Assembly (NCBI GenBank): GCA_028622995.1
Contig: JAJQJQ010000033.1
Span: 2,356,001 to 2,420,000, forward strand
DNA: 64,000 nt
Reading direction: 5' to 3'
DNA from: Panagrolaimus kolymaensis
Taxonomy: Eukaryota > Nematoda > Chromadorea > Rhabditida > Panagrolaimidae
In this document: positions 48,701 through 60,480 of the stretch, one piece after another
Numbering within the stretch: position 1 is the first letter of the stretch
Layout of the letters: each line of letters opens with the position of its first letter
Position numbers and translations under genes: made by a program
The notes under the pieces: generated by a model
What the model saw: the letters and a program-made list of their open reading frames with translations, nothing else
Database searches by the model: none
Told to the model about the DNA's origin: nothing

Positions 48701-51700
48701 TTTGGTAATGCTTGGAAATGTCATTCATCATTTATCACTTGAAACATCATTTATCAAAGTTTTGAGCGATCCAAAAAAGCCTTCTTTGCATTTTATTGTA
48801 ATTCATCTTTTTTGTTTTGTTTGACTGACCCCAAAGGAACAGTTGCTTTTTTAACTCCCAAAAATGTGTTTCCGTTCATCTAAGGTTTCATAGTTTCTTT
48901 TCATTTTTAATTTAAGTAAATTAAAAAAAAGATATTAGATTTTAAAATCTTATTTGCTTTTTGAACCCTAGTTTCAGATAAAATATGAGCTTTAAGAAAC
49001 GACCTAATAACTATTAAGAAATTTTGTTTATTAATTCTAAAGAAAAAAAGCCTTTGAAGTGCAAAAAATTCCAAAATGAAGTTTAATTATAAAAGTAAAA
49101 GGATAAAAAAAAACATCTAAAAGATTTGGCTTAAAATGTAGCAGATAACCTAGTAGAATTTCATCGAGGGTTGCTAAGCTCAAATGAAAGTGAAACTGAG
49201 ATATATTTTTTTATTAAATTTAAAGTAAAAGCGCAGTAAAAAACCCTTTTAAATTAATCATTTTTTTGTTGCACGAAGTGTATTTAATCTATGAATGTTA
49301 AAATAAATTTTCTCAGAGTATTAATCATATTTTCATTTGCAGAGGCGTAAAAGTAAGACACTCAATCATGTACATCATATCGTGCAATTTATGAATATCC
49401 AAACCCTCTGAATCAATTCATTCAGTGTTTTGAAAGAAAAATATCTATATTTTTTTATTCAACTTCAGCTATGTGGACAAATTTATTTTCTCTTTTATTA
49501 TCTTTGATTGTTGTTATTTTAAATATCTTAGTTTTGCTTGCAACTGCAGTTCAACCTCGACTTCATACAATTTCTAATACATTAAGTTGCAATTTATGGC
49601 TGGCAAATTGTTTTACGGGTATCGTAGGAATTTTTCATAATCTCTTTTATTCGACTGTATTCCCAAATGATCGACCTTTATTAATTTCATCGAGCACGGA
49701 TAAACCAAACACATCAGCGACATCTCTTAATGGCCCTATTACTCCTGATGGATATTTTTTACAAGCTTTGGGACCCCAAACTCTTGCGGCATTGTTTAAT
49801 AGTACCGTCAGTTTGCTAGCTTTACTTGCTATGGCATTTGTACAAATTTTTGCAAAATATCAAAATTGGATGCCAACGTAAGTTTTTTTACATACACAAA
49901 CATAAAGGTAAACTCATAAATTTTAGATCAGCACCTATTCGCATAAGCGTTTGTTTATGGAGTGTTGTGATTACAATAATCCTTGTAAATTTTACTCTCG
50001 TTCAATTAACTCATTCGCTATCATTGATTATTGCATTTCAATTGGCGCTTTTATCCATATTCCTCGTTATTAATCTTGTTATTCATCCTATAAATCTTTT
50101 ACTTGCATCAAGATCACAACAAGTAAGTCTCATACATATAAACTAACCACTCAAATAAGAATTAAAAACTAAAAAACATTTTTATAGTTACAATTCCAAA
50201 CTTCATACCTTGCAAAATCAATAACACAATCTTTATGGCTTCTTTTGCATAGTTTATCTTTTACACTTTTGGCTATGATGCTTGTATGGGAATCCTCACA
50301 ACCTTCAATTCTAAGCAAATCCGATGAAGAAGAAAATGCAGAATTAGTTAGCTTGCAATTAGCAGCATATTCAGTTCATTGTATTGCAAACCCTATTATT
50401 GCAATATTACGAGATCAAAGGTTACTTACAGCGATTGCAAGATTGGTTAATGCAAAAGAGTAAGTAAAACAGTGAGATAATAAAAAATTAAAAACTATTA
50501 TTTTAAGATCACGAAATCGCGACAATGACTACGCTTTAATAATGCAAGCTGATGGCTCTGCTCAATTTTTCTTTCCTGAACAATGGATATACAATATTCC
50601 ACCGCCTCCTCCATATATGAGCCCTGCAGTTAGCTCAAACTCACTTGGCCGTCGAAATTCTTTAATTGATTGTTCTTCATTATCGTCATCAACTTCAGGG
50701 TCGGATGATGAAAGTCCAGTATCGCCACTGCCACCTCCAAGAAGATCCAGAAATCCAAGGGCAAATATTATCGTTATGCTAAGAAACGCTACACACTAAA
50801 TATTTATCATCTCGACTAACTGTAAATAACGGGAAACTAAAAATCAAATAACCTAACATCTTCATAAATAAATAAAAAATACAGGGTACTATTATTGATA
50901 AACTATAAAATTTTTATTCGTTCTTTCCTTTTTATGAAAAGAGCTTAAATTGTTTCTCAAATTTGGATTTTTTAATTTTAAAAACTATGTTAATTTTCGT
51001 TTAAAACTTTTTTAAAATAAAGTAATAAAAAGAACTAACCTTAATTTTTGGTCGTTGAGGTTGAGACATCTTTGATAATTCCTAAAAAATTAAGATATGA
51101 TACTTTAATTAAAAATTTAAAAAGCTTACGTTATTTAGCCGATGATGTGGCTTGATTTCTTTATCATCTTCATACATTGTTTTCAAACTTTCAATCAGGG
51201 ATGAATCATCCTTTTTCTTGATCCAATTCAAAAGGGTTCCATTCAAATTTGGCCGAGTTTTATTGACTTTCTGATTTAATTCAAACTTTGATGGTTCTTT
51301 TGATAATTTTTCATTTGATCTTTTTATAAGTAAGCCTCTTTCGGTGAAAAATCTTGCACATCCTTCAAAGAAGCTATCAGGATCATTATAGCAAACCAAA
51401 CCAGGCCGGATCCATGCAGATAAATGTGCTTTTGGTATAGTGCAAAATCGTGCATCTGCTAAAACAACAATACCGAAATCTTCTTTATGCCGAATAACTC
51501 TTCCAATTGCTTGGTTGACAGCTTTTAATCCTTCAAGGCGATACCATTCATCTGGATTTAAAGAGTTTTTATCAGCCATAGTTCCAAGATAATGCTTTTT
51601 GAGAACGACTCGAGGATCATTTGGTGGCGAATATGGAATGCCACAAAGAAATACAGCTCGACAATGTGAATCAGGAAGATCAATACCTTCACTTATCTAA

Positions 51701-54229
51701 AAACAGAGAATTTTAGAAGAATAAATTTAAATCCAGGTATTGCTTTTGTATGGCAAACAATTTATTTCAAAATCTTACTTTGCCTCGACAGACAGCAAAG
51801 AACGCAGCTCCACGACCACTTCGAATCATTTGATCAAATTGTGCTAACATTTCAGGAAGTTCTGTTTTACCTTTGGGCTCCACAAAAATTTTCTTATGTC
51901 GCTCCAACAATGACCATAATGTTATACCAGAATATGTTTGCTTCTAAATTTTCTAATTATTACTTATATCTTTATGTATCAAAAATTACTTTTAAATCAT
52001 CAATCATAGAATACATTTGAGAATAAGATGCAAAAAAGACCAACATTCCTTGAGGTGTAACTTCCATAGTTTGTAAGAGCGTTCTTCCCATTGCATCAAT
52101 GTATGACTTATTTGTTCTGTTTTTAAAAGTTCCAAGTAGCTCGATTTTTGTTGAAGATCTTCTCAAAGCACCAATTAAAACTTGACTTTGTTTAGCGATG
52201 TGTTCATTTTCTAGTTGAAATCGAAATGGACTAAAAATTTGGTCATCAATTTGCACAATTATTTACAGAAACTTACATTCCCATTGAAGTTAAAAATTGT
52301 GGCAAAGGTGCTAGTGTTCCCGAAGTAACAATAATTGAACGAATTCCTCTTGAGGAAACTAATTTCATCGCTAAAGAAGCAGAAAAGCACCAATACTTGA
52401 GTTTCACAGCATCATCATCTCTTTCAACATACAATAAGAATTTCTTGGATGCTTCATTAGCTGATGTTTTTTCAATGGTTTTTCCCATAGCAACTTCAAA
52501 AGAATCAGTGAATACTCGTGAAATCAAAACCGCAAAATCTGCAAGTGTTTTTCCTCTTTCAGCCCAAATTCCAGAATTTTTGCCAGCTAAAATTCAAAAA
52601 ATAAATAAACTTTTAATATGTATGGGAAAGTAAACCTTGTTGAGCTAAAAACATTCCAATCATATCAATAACATTTAAAACTGCATCTCTTTGTGTTCGT
52701 AAAAATTCAGCAGATTCCAAAAGTTGAACCATTTTTTCACCAGGATATACACTCCCATCAAGTGAAAAAACTTTATTAGCATATGATGTTTCTTCTTTTG
52801 CAAATGCATCCAATACTTTTTCAAAAAGTAACAATCTTTCTAAAAAAACAAACAAATAAAATTTTGTACAGTCGATAAATTTTTACCAAGTAATTGTGCA
52901 ACGTCGGCTTGCGATACTCTTTCGGCTTCTTTCTTCACTTTCTTTGTTTCATCTTGAATTAATTTATCAAACGTTAGCTTGGAATTTTCCTAAAATTTTA
53001 AATTCAGCGGTTATATGATTTGAATATTCTTACACCCTCTTCACGTCTTGTTTCTTCATCATCGATAAGCATATTTAAGACATGTTGTGCTTCTTTAATA
53101 CACAAAGCATTATCAGAAGTTGACCATTCGATAGAAACTGAATCTTCACATGTTGATTCCTAAAGTTCAAAATTATTATCTGTATCAAAGAGAAAAAAAA
53201 AACAAACCAAATTGTGAGCTTCATCAATAATAAGGATGTTTCCTTTGAGCTGAAAGTTTACAAAGTTTTAAAGTTTCATAGATAGCTGAAATAAAAGCTT
53301 ACATGAACTTTCAAAGCTCTTCGAACTTTAGGATCAAAAACATAATTGTATGGAAGAAGTACAAGATCAGCGTTTTCAAGCATGGATTGAGTTCGGAAAT
53401 ATGGACAATGCCTAAATTTCTTTGCAGCTGTTACAAGATCTTCAATATCCATAACATCTGGGGATTCTTTTTGATACATTTCATCAACGTTAGCAAGATC
53501 CTCTAAAACAAAGGACACAAATTATTATTTAACGAATACAATTAAAGCCATACTTTCCAATCCATTTGCATATACACATTTATGAGATTTTACCAAATTG
53601 CGACAAACTTGGCCCTGTAACTTAATATTATATAAAATAAATGAAAAATTTAAGGATTACTTTTATTTGACTGTCTTGTTCATTTTTAACCTTTTCATTG
53701 ATACAAAGTTGATCTCGAGATGCAAGAACACAGGTTTTCATGCTGAAAAATGGGAATTCCAGTTGGAAAAATAAAATGAATGACTTACTATTTGTATCTT
53801 GTTTTGTTTAATTCTCGTACAACTTGTTGCAGCTGGCTGTGAGTTCGTGAAGCATAAATAATGGTTGGATAAAGTTGTGAATTTTCATTTTTAGCAACTA
53901 AAAAAATGTTTTTATCATCATTAAACGAACAAGAAACAAACCAGGATTGATAATTCCACTTGAATCGATGATGTTGGGACGAGAGACAGCTTTAAATTTT
54001 TCCAACCAAGCTAATGATGCACATAACAAAGATAGAGTTTTACCCGTACCAGTAGGCGATTCTAATGCAGCATTTGAACTCTAAATAAATAAATTTAAGA
54101 AATTTGTAAAAATTCACGAATACTCACTGTTGAAATAGCATCAATAACATTTTTCATATATTTTCTTTGACATTCATATGGTTCATATGGGAATTCAACT
54201 CGTGTACCCGATACCTCTTCGACATGCAT
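42737..54229 (-). CDS. rtel-1: RTEL-1 DNA helicase
   Basis: XPD-like Fe-S superfamily-2 helicase that disassembles D-loops and telomeric loops and limits crossovers. Exons, right to left: 54128-54229, 53942-54080, 53789-53897, 53661-53742, 53554-53614, 53303-53502, 53208-53249, 53034-53159, 52887-52989, 52636-52839, 52277-52586, 51990-52230, 51779-51943, 51130-51696, 51040-51081, 43062-43352, 42880-43012 and 42737-42819. They sum to 999 residues, close to worm RTEL-1. Motifs: Walker [10 protein letters not shown] (41-49), four Fe-S cysteines (in [30 protein letters not shown]), DEAH at 240-243, ISEGIDLPD, and motif [11 protein letters not shown]. The last three exons lie beyond a 7.7-kb intron. 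Their phases fit, but they are joined by inference. Confidence 0.92.
43353..49470. other. Large rtel-1 intron, gene-free part
   Basis: Six kilobases of very AT-rich DNA between the rtel-1 3' exons and the nested 7TM gene. It has many A or T runs and no supported exon. The longest frame (153 codons, 45264-45725) is Phe/Lys/Leu-rich with no start context or splice partner, and I take it to be chance. No tandem repeat or transposase was recognised. Confidence 0.5.
49471..50799 (+). CDS. Seven-TM receptor-like protein nested in the rtel-1 intron
   Basis: Exons: 49471-49877, 49927-50122, 50188-50459 and 50508-50799, giving 388 residues with phase closed. Hydrophobic segments include [114 protein letters not shown] and a final [14 protein letters not shown] with an NPxxxxxL pattern like TM7 of rhodopsin-class receptors. 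The C-terminal tail is Ser-rich with a PPPPPY (PY-type) motif and SP sites. It is probably an orphan rhodopsin-like GPCR; the ligand is unknown. It lies on the strand opposite to rtel-1, entirely within one of its introns. Confidence 0.75.
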
Positions 54230-55252
54230 TTTATTATGTGACAGATATAAATAACAATAACAGATAAAATAGCAACAAATTTTTTGAAGTGAAAAGTTTT
54301 TTTAAAAGTTTATAACTTTTTGAAAATCATCAAAGGCGCCTTTCTAACCCATTACGCCAAATAAAAGAGTGTGCTACGTTTTGAAAAGAACCTACGGTAA
54401 TTACATTTACCGAATTTAGGACTTTGTCAAATAAAATTAATTTGATATTGATTATGTAATGAAATAAGGTATATGTTGGCACTAGTTTAGACTAAAGATT
54501 TGAAAGGTTTTTCTATTTTGTTTGGTGATAACAAAAATATTTACCAAATCAAAATTTCCTCTGATATCTGCTTGGTTGTAGTTTATGCTTTTGTTAATTA
54601 GCTATGTGACGATGCTTTGTTATTTAAAAGCATTAAAAAAACATGTTTCACTTTAATAATCTTTGAACATCCCGATATTTTTTAAATAAAAAATGGCGCG
54701 AGTGTCATTAATTAACAACAATATACGTTCTTGAAAAGCTGGTACATTTCTAAAATAATCCAGTTGCGTCATATTTCATGGAAGCTTTTTTTTCAAATCT
54801 TCAAAAATATTGTGGAAATTCTTAATCAACTAGTTTTTCCTCATCATCAAGAGAAGCATCTTCGTCGCCTCTTCGTCACAAGCCTTGAAAAAGCACGGCG
54901 TAATCATCGCCTCTTCAAACTATTTTTCTTCTGCCAATTACCGGATATAATATAATTCTCGTCGTTGTAAAAAAGATGGAAAAAAGAGTCAGTAACACTG
55001 GATTTCACATAAAAATATAAAAAGGTGTCCGAAGGATGCTGTTTTAAAACATTAAAAATGAAGGACGTTAAAGATTTTAAGCGGCGATAAACGTTCCTCC
55101 TTCCTCAAAAATATCATATTCTAATTGACTGACTAGCAGCACCAGAACAGAAAAAGAAGAAAAAAACGTGAGGGTGAAAAAGAAGAAGAAGAAAACTTTA
55201 AACCTTGGATTATTTTATCCACGCTATAAAAAAAATATTCCAACCAAATGCG
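54230..55252. other. Divergent intergenic region, rtel-1 / SWEET
   Basis: One kilobase holding both promoters. On the minus strand at 54349-54359 there is an isolated A-box-like TGGCGTAATGG followed by GGCGCC, with no B-box. A 74-codon plus-strand frame at 54731-54955 is unsupported. Confidence 0.45.
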
Positions 55253-57204
55253 ATGAAACTTTCAGATGCTGCTAGTATAGCATCTTCTGAATTTTCACCA
55301 ATTAAATTATTTGAAATTTATACATCTAATTTAGTATGGAATCTTTTTTTAACTTCAACTGCGTGTCATGCCATTTTACTTATTACTTCTCCATTGTAAG
55401 TTTTATTTTTAAAAAAATGTACCTGCAATAATTATTTCGATCCAAATAAAATTATGAAGAATCTTTTTATCTGGCATTTGTTAAACTACCATACCACGAT
55501 TTCTCGCCACCACATAATTAGTTCGATTTAGTTAACAAAAATTTTAATTAAAGCTTTCAATATTTCAAGAAAATTAAAAGCTAGTGAAACAAAAAATAAA
55601 AATATTTCTTTTTTTCCTAAAAATTTTGGTCGGTTTTGTAAGCAAAGAAAAATTTTTTAATTTTTGATGACTTTTGTTAATAAATCATTGTGCTTTTGTT
55701 TTATTTTTTACGTCTAGCGATTTTCTCTTTTGACACCTGAAATCTGCGTTCTCTCACTGAACCTCGCTGAAAAAAATGCGAGTTTTGGTGTGAGTGACAA
55801 AATATTAAAATTTTCAAATACGTTTATTGATTTTTTTAAATAATGAAAAACTTATTGTATATAAATCTAAAGAAGAATAATTTATTGACTTTTCGATTGA
55901 TCCATTATTTTTTTAGGCAAGCAGTAATAAAATGGTATAGGCGTCAATCGAGTGATACGGATACTCCAATACCATATATATGTAGCATAATTGGAACATT
56001 ATTATGGTTACGATATGCAATATTTATTGAAGATCTTAAACTTATATTACTTCAAAGTTATGCTGCAATTATGCAATCATTTTTTATTATCACTATGATA
56101 ATTTACAGGTCGAGAAAGGTATCATCCCAAGAAAAAATACCTAATTTATGAAATTATTTTTTTTAGAAACGTTTAATTCGTGTTGCTTTAATTGTTGTAG
56201 TTATTATGTCATTATTATTTTTTTATGTTCATCATTTATCCTCAGAAGAAGGGAAGGTTTTTGTGGGTAGACTTGCAAGTGGTGCACAAATTGCCGGGTC
56301 TCTGGTTTGCCCATATTTAATTGTAAGTTATCAACTTTATTATGGTAGCGATATTAATGTTTTTGTGAAGTCCTTTATTCATTTTGTAAGTTAAATTATT
56401 TATTTAAACATTTTTATAGTACCGAGCTGTTACCTCTAAATGTATTGATTTTGTGCCATTTGCTCCCGTGGCTTTTACTTGGGTCATGGAGATCCATGCA
56501 ATAGGGTATAGTATTGGCATAAATGATTTTTATATGTTGGTAAGTAATTTACTCTTTATTTTCTTTATGTCTTGCTTTATTCATTTTTCTATTTGAGTTA
56601 TCGCGAATTCCAGTAAAAAATATAAAATCTTTTTAATTCCCATGATAAGAAGTCTTGAAATCATACGTTTTACCATTAGCCCTGTTCTCTTAATTTTACA
56701 GCTATACTTAAGCTAACTTTACACATATTATTAAGCTTTGAAAATAGGAGTTATTTACGTCTGTGAATCTTTTTAGCCGCTCATTTTTGATTTTTAAAAA
56801 CTTAAGATTCCAAGTTTTTGTTGCTTAGTTTTATTAGAAAAGACATTTTTCTTCATTTTTTGTATCATATAATCAATGTTATAAACTCAACGTCATTTGA
56901 TGCTATTCTTTTTAATTCATTAAATATTTTATAGCTTGCCAATACAGTATTTTGTTGTATGGATGGTTCGTTACTATTAATGTTTTTTATTTATCCAAGT
57001 GAAAAACCAGAAAATTTATTTGCTGGGAAGGTGAATCTTTTATAAAGCTTCAACTTCTATTTTACCAATAAACTTCTTATATGTGTGCAGGAAGATATTA
57101 ATATTGCTTCTGCCACCACTTCCGCCCTCAGTTGCTCATATAATCCAACAAGAACCCTCACAAATGCCACTGCCACATTTTTATCATCAAAGAAACTCGA
57201 TTAA
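55253..57204 (+). CDS. swt: SWEET sugar transporter
   Basis: Bidirectional sugar carrier of the SWEET (MtN3/saliva) family. Exons: 55253-55395, 55917-56118, 56167-56322, 56420-56539, 56935-57030 and 57091-57204, giving 276 residues. Seven membrane segments can be traced in two triple-helix bundles. The first bundle includes the conserved YICSIIGTLLWLRYAI stretch. The second includes SGAQIAGSLVCPYLI (position of the MtN3 substrate-site residues), PVAFTWVMEIHAIGYSIGINDFYM and ANTVFCCMDGSLLLMFFIYP, which are characteristic. The C-terminal tail is Ser/Thr-rich. The frame above the ATG at 55253 is open but has no earlier ATG. The last part of exon 5 and all of exon 6 are inside the left arm of the inverted repeat. 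Confidence 0.9.
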
Positions 57205-57514
57205 ATATTTTTTATGGTTCATTATTATTGTTATTAAATTTCATCTCGAATTTTGTTGTAAATTTTTGGAGAAAAAAATGTAAAAATATAAGGTTAAAAA
57301 AATAGTCACGAAATTAAAGAATATTGTTTATTTTATACACTGATTTTTTTACATTATTGTTTGTTTTTATTATTTGTGCGACAGTTTTTAATTCATATTA
57401 AAGCGAAGATCTTTTAAAAAGAAGGACAGAGAAAAATCAATGATAATATATTTTTTTAAAAACAAAGTATTGAGTAAAAAAGAAAGTGTCAGAGATATTT
57501 TGCTATTTTCTTAA
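57205..57514. other. Convergent intergenic region, SWEET / neuropeptide
   Basis: About 310 bp of AT-rich 3' flanks. No gene seen. It recurs inverted at 59960-60269. Confidence 0.5.
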
Positions 57515-57892
57515 TTAAAGATACCATCCATCAACCATTATGGGCTGTCTATTATTAAATCCAAAAGCTCGACCACCGGAACGTTTTCCATATGCAGATG
57601 AGAAAAATCTGGGATCATTAAATGTGGAAGAACGCTTTCCGTAAGCAGAGGAAAAAAATCTAGGATCATCAAGGTCGCTTCTTTTTTCATTTGGAAACGT
57701 TGGAAGTGAAAATCGTCGATAACGCGATAACTGTTCTTGGAAATCATTTAATTCTGAAAAGAAAAGCCAGTTAATAGGGGCTAATTATTATGGTATTTAG
57801 TTACCTTGTTGAGAAGCCGCTTCAACAATCGCAAATGAACATAGAAGAATAACAAAAAATGTGGGAAAAATAATTGTTTGAAATTTATTCAT
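57515..57892 (-). CDS. nlp-7: NLP-7-like neuropeptide precursor, copy 1
   Basis: Prohormone of 108 residues. Exons, right to left: 57805-57892 and 57515-57753. The signal peptide (about 1-25, FPTFFVILLCSFAIVEA) is followed by spacers and two KR-bounded peptides, SDLDDPRFFSSAYG and SSTFNDPRFFSSAYG. Each ends in Gly before KR, so mature forms would be amidated, ending FFSSAY-amide. The D-D-P-R-x-F core matches the C. elegans NLP-7 peptides (DDPRMFTSSF-amide type), which is the basis for the symbol. A C-terminal piece ending DGWYL follows. It lies convergent to SWEET within the left inverted-repeat arm. Confidence 0.8.
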
Positions 57893-58429
57893 ATTTATGG
57901 GTATTTTTTTTTAATTTAAATTGGCACGCTTGCTTTTAACCCTAAAAAACAAAAGACTGAGTTTTATAACAAAACAAATAGCAGCAAAAAATGTAATGAA
58001 ATCAAACAAAAAAAAATTTAAAATCCACTAAAAACTGAATTACAAGTTTCCGGCAAAACACGAAATAAAAAAGAAAGAAAGGCGGGATTTGGGTTAACAA
58101 AAAAAAAAGAGATAGAAAAGATGACGAGGTACATAACCATGAAAGTTTAGACTTCCATGTCACAGGAAATGAAATTGTTACTATGGGTTATGTTAAAAAG
58201 CCAGGGCAAGATAGAAAGGCAATACATATGAAGCTTGAAAGTTCTCTTTGAAAAAAAGAAAGAATTTCACAGTTTTTAGAAACATGCATAAGGTTCAACA
58301 TTAAACCAAAAAATATGATAATCAAGCGTCTCATCGAATAAAAAAGGATACGATCTTTGAAAAATGCCGCATCATATATAATTTTTATAAAACATCATGT
58401 TGCAATTTCTCGTTTTCAATCTATTTTTT

Positions 58430-59045
58430 TTGTTAAAGCTTTTGTTTAGAAATTATAAAATAGAGCTTTTTTAGTTTGAAACTACTATTATTTTAACTCC
58501 AAAAATAATCTTTCTTGTGGTATAGAAAATTCTACTGTAATCATAAAAATAAATTTACGCCATTTATGGACCTCCACTAAAATATTAGAAAAACTTCCTT
58601 TATCATTTTTACTCAATTTTTAAAACAAAAATAACTTCCATTTTTTTTTTCAGTCAAAAAGGTGATTCTAAAATTAGAACCAATCATTTTGTCCTCCTTT
58701 TTTGGTTATAAATTTTAGCATTCAAACCTTTTTCATTTTTTTTTGCAGCATCTTCAAATGAATGATGTTTCATACATTTTTGTTCTTCATGGTTTTTGAC
58801 GCCTCTGCTTCATTCTGTACCAGCACATGCCGCCGAAACAGTTATTGGGAATGGGTGAATGAATATTTAATAAACCGCGAAGAAGAGGATAACCATAAAA
58901 AAGAAGATGTATAGTTTGAATAATTGAGATGCTTCTTTATTTTTCTTAAGAATCTAGTCTGTTTTTTTTTATTATTATTTCGACATAAAAAAACCTGACA
59001 TAATTTTGACGTTTTTTTCCTTTTCTTTCTTTGAAGCTTTAACTC
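58430..59045. other. Spacer of the inverted repeat
   Basis: 616 bp of single-copy AT-rich DNA between the arms. The inner edges of both arms fall in T/A homopolymers (T8 on the left, A6 on the right). No gene or mobile-element signature was recognised. A 78-codon minus-strand frame crossing the right edge is unsupported. Confidence 0.6.
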
Positions 59046-59581
59046 AAAAAATAGATTGAAAACGAGAAATTGCAACATGATGTTTTATAAAAATTATATA
59101 TGATGCGGCATTTTTCAAAGATCGTATCCTTTTTTATTCGATGAGACGCTTGATTATCATATTTTTTGGTTTAATGTTGAACCTTATGCATGTTTCTAAA
59201 AACTGTGAAATTCTTTCTTTTTTTCAAAGAGAACTTTCAAGCTTCATATGTATTGCCTTTCTATCTTGCCCTGGCTTTTTAACATAACCCATAGTAACAA
59301 TTTCATTTCCTGTGACATGGAAGTCTAAACTTTCATGGTTATGTACCTCGTCATCTTTTCTATCTCTTTTTTTTTGTTAACCCAAATCCCGCCTTTCTTT
59401 CTTTTTTATTTCGTGTTTTGCCGGAAACTTGTAATTCAGTTTTTAGTGGATTTTAAATTTTTTTTTGTTTGATTTCATTACATTTTTTGCTGCTATTTGT
59501 TTTGTTATAAAACTCAGTCTTTTGTTTTTTAGGGTTAAAAGCAAGCGTGCCAATTTAAATTAAAAAAAAATACCCATAAAT

Positions 59582-59959
59582 ATGAATAAATTTCAAACAA
59601 TTATTTTTCCCACATTTTTTGTTATTCTTCTATGTTCATTTGCGATTGTTGAAGCGGCTTCTCAACAAGGTAACTAAATACCATAATAATTAGCCCCTAT
59701 TAACTGGCTTTTCTTTTCAGAATTAAATGATTTCCAAGAACAGTTATCGCGTTATCGACGATTTTCACTTCCAACGTTTCCAAATGAAAAAAGAAGCGAC
59801 CTTGATGATCCTAGATTTTTTTCCTCTGCTTACGGAAAGCGTTCTTCCACATTTAATGATCCCAGATTTTTCTCATCTGCATATGGAAAACGTTCCGGTG
59901 GTCGAGCTTTTGGATTTAATAATAGACAGCCCATAATGGTTGATGGATGGTATCTTTAA
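59582..59959 (+). CDS. nlp-7: NLP-7-like neuropeptide precursor, copy 2
   Basis: Exons 59582-59669 and 59721-59959. The encoded 108-residue precursor and the intron are identical to the copy at 57515-57892. About 0.5 kb of upstream flank up to 59046 is shared with copy 1, so the proximal promoter is duplicated too. The start ATG, GT/AG borders and both Gly-Lys-Arg processing sites are intact. If the rearrangement is real, this is a second functional gene in head-to-head orientation with the first. Confidence 0.8.
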
Positions 59960-60269
59960 TTAAGAAAATAGCAAAATATCTCTGACACTTTCTTTTTTAC
60001 TCAATACTTTGTTTTTAAAAAAATATATTATCATTGATTTTTCTCTGTCCTTCTTTTTAAAAGATCTTCGCTTTAATATGAATTAAAAACTGTCGCACAA
60101 ATAATAAAAACAAACAATAATGTAAAAAAATCAGTGTATAAAATAAACAATATTCTTTAATTTCGTGACTATTTTTTTAACCTTATATTTTTACATTTTT
60201 TTCTCCAAAAATTTACAACAAAATTCGAGATGAAATTTAATAACAATAATAATGAACCATAAAAAATAT

Positions 60270-60480
60270 TTAATCGAGTTTCTTTGATGATAAAAATGTG
60301 GCAGTGGCATTTGTGAGGGTTCTTGTTGGATTATATGAGCAACTGAGGGCGGAAGTGGTGGCAGAAGCAATATTAATATCTTCCTGCACACATATAAGAA
60401 GTTTATTGGTAAAATAGAAGTTGAAGCTTTATAAAAGATTCACCTTCCCAGCAAATAAATTTTCTGGTTTTTCACTTGGA
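60270..60480 (-). pseudogene. 3' fragment of the SWEET gene (inverted copy)
   Basis: Contains the last 37 bp of SWEET exon 5 (60444-60480), its donor, the following intron and all of exon 6 (60270-60383). All earlier exons are missing, so it cannot make a transporter. It is joined directly and in frame to the truncated LOTUS-like copy upstream of it on this strand. Confidence 0.85.

Larger units (their letters stand above)
56994..58429. repeat. Inverted repeat, left arm
   Basis: Its reverse complement occupies 59046-60480. The arms are 1436 and 1435 bp. The only difference I found is an A run of ten near 58100 against nine in the other arm. It contains the end of the SWEET gene and the complete neuropeptide gene. 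The outer edge cuts SWEET exon 5. Confidence 0.95.
59046..60480. repeat. Inverted repeat, right arm
   Basis: Reverse complement of 56994-58429. It ends exactly where the direct duplication (60481 onward) begins, with no inserted bases and no visible microhomology beyond a chance base. Confidence 0.95.

Noticed and set aside
54338..54362. Minus-strand A-box-like TGGCGTAATGG with GGCGCC
   Set aside because: No B-box and no pairing ends. It is too short to call a tRNA or SINE.
58842..59078. 78-codon minus-strand frame across the spacer and right arm edge
   Set aside because: It crosses the rearrangement edge and is rich in Lys/Phe runs, so it is a chance frame.
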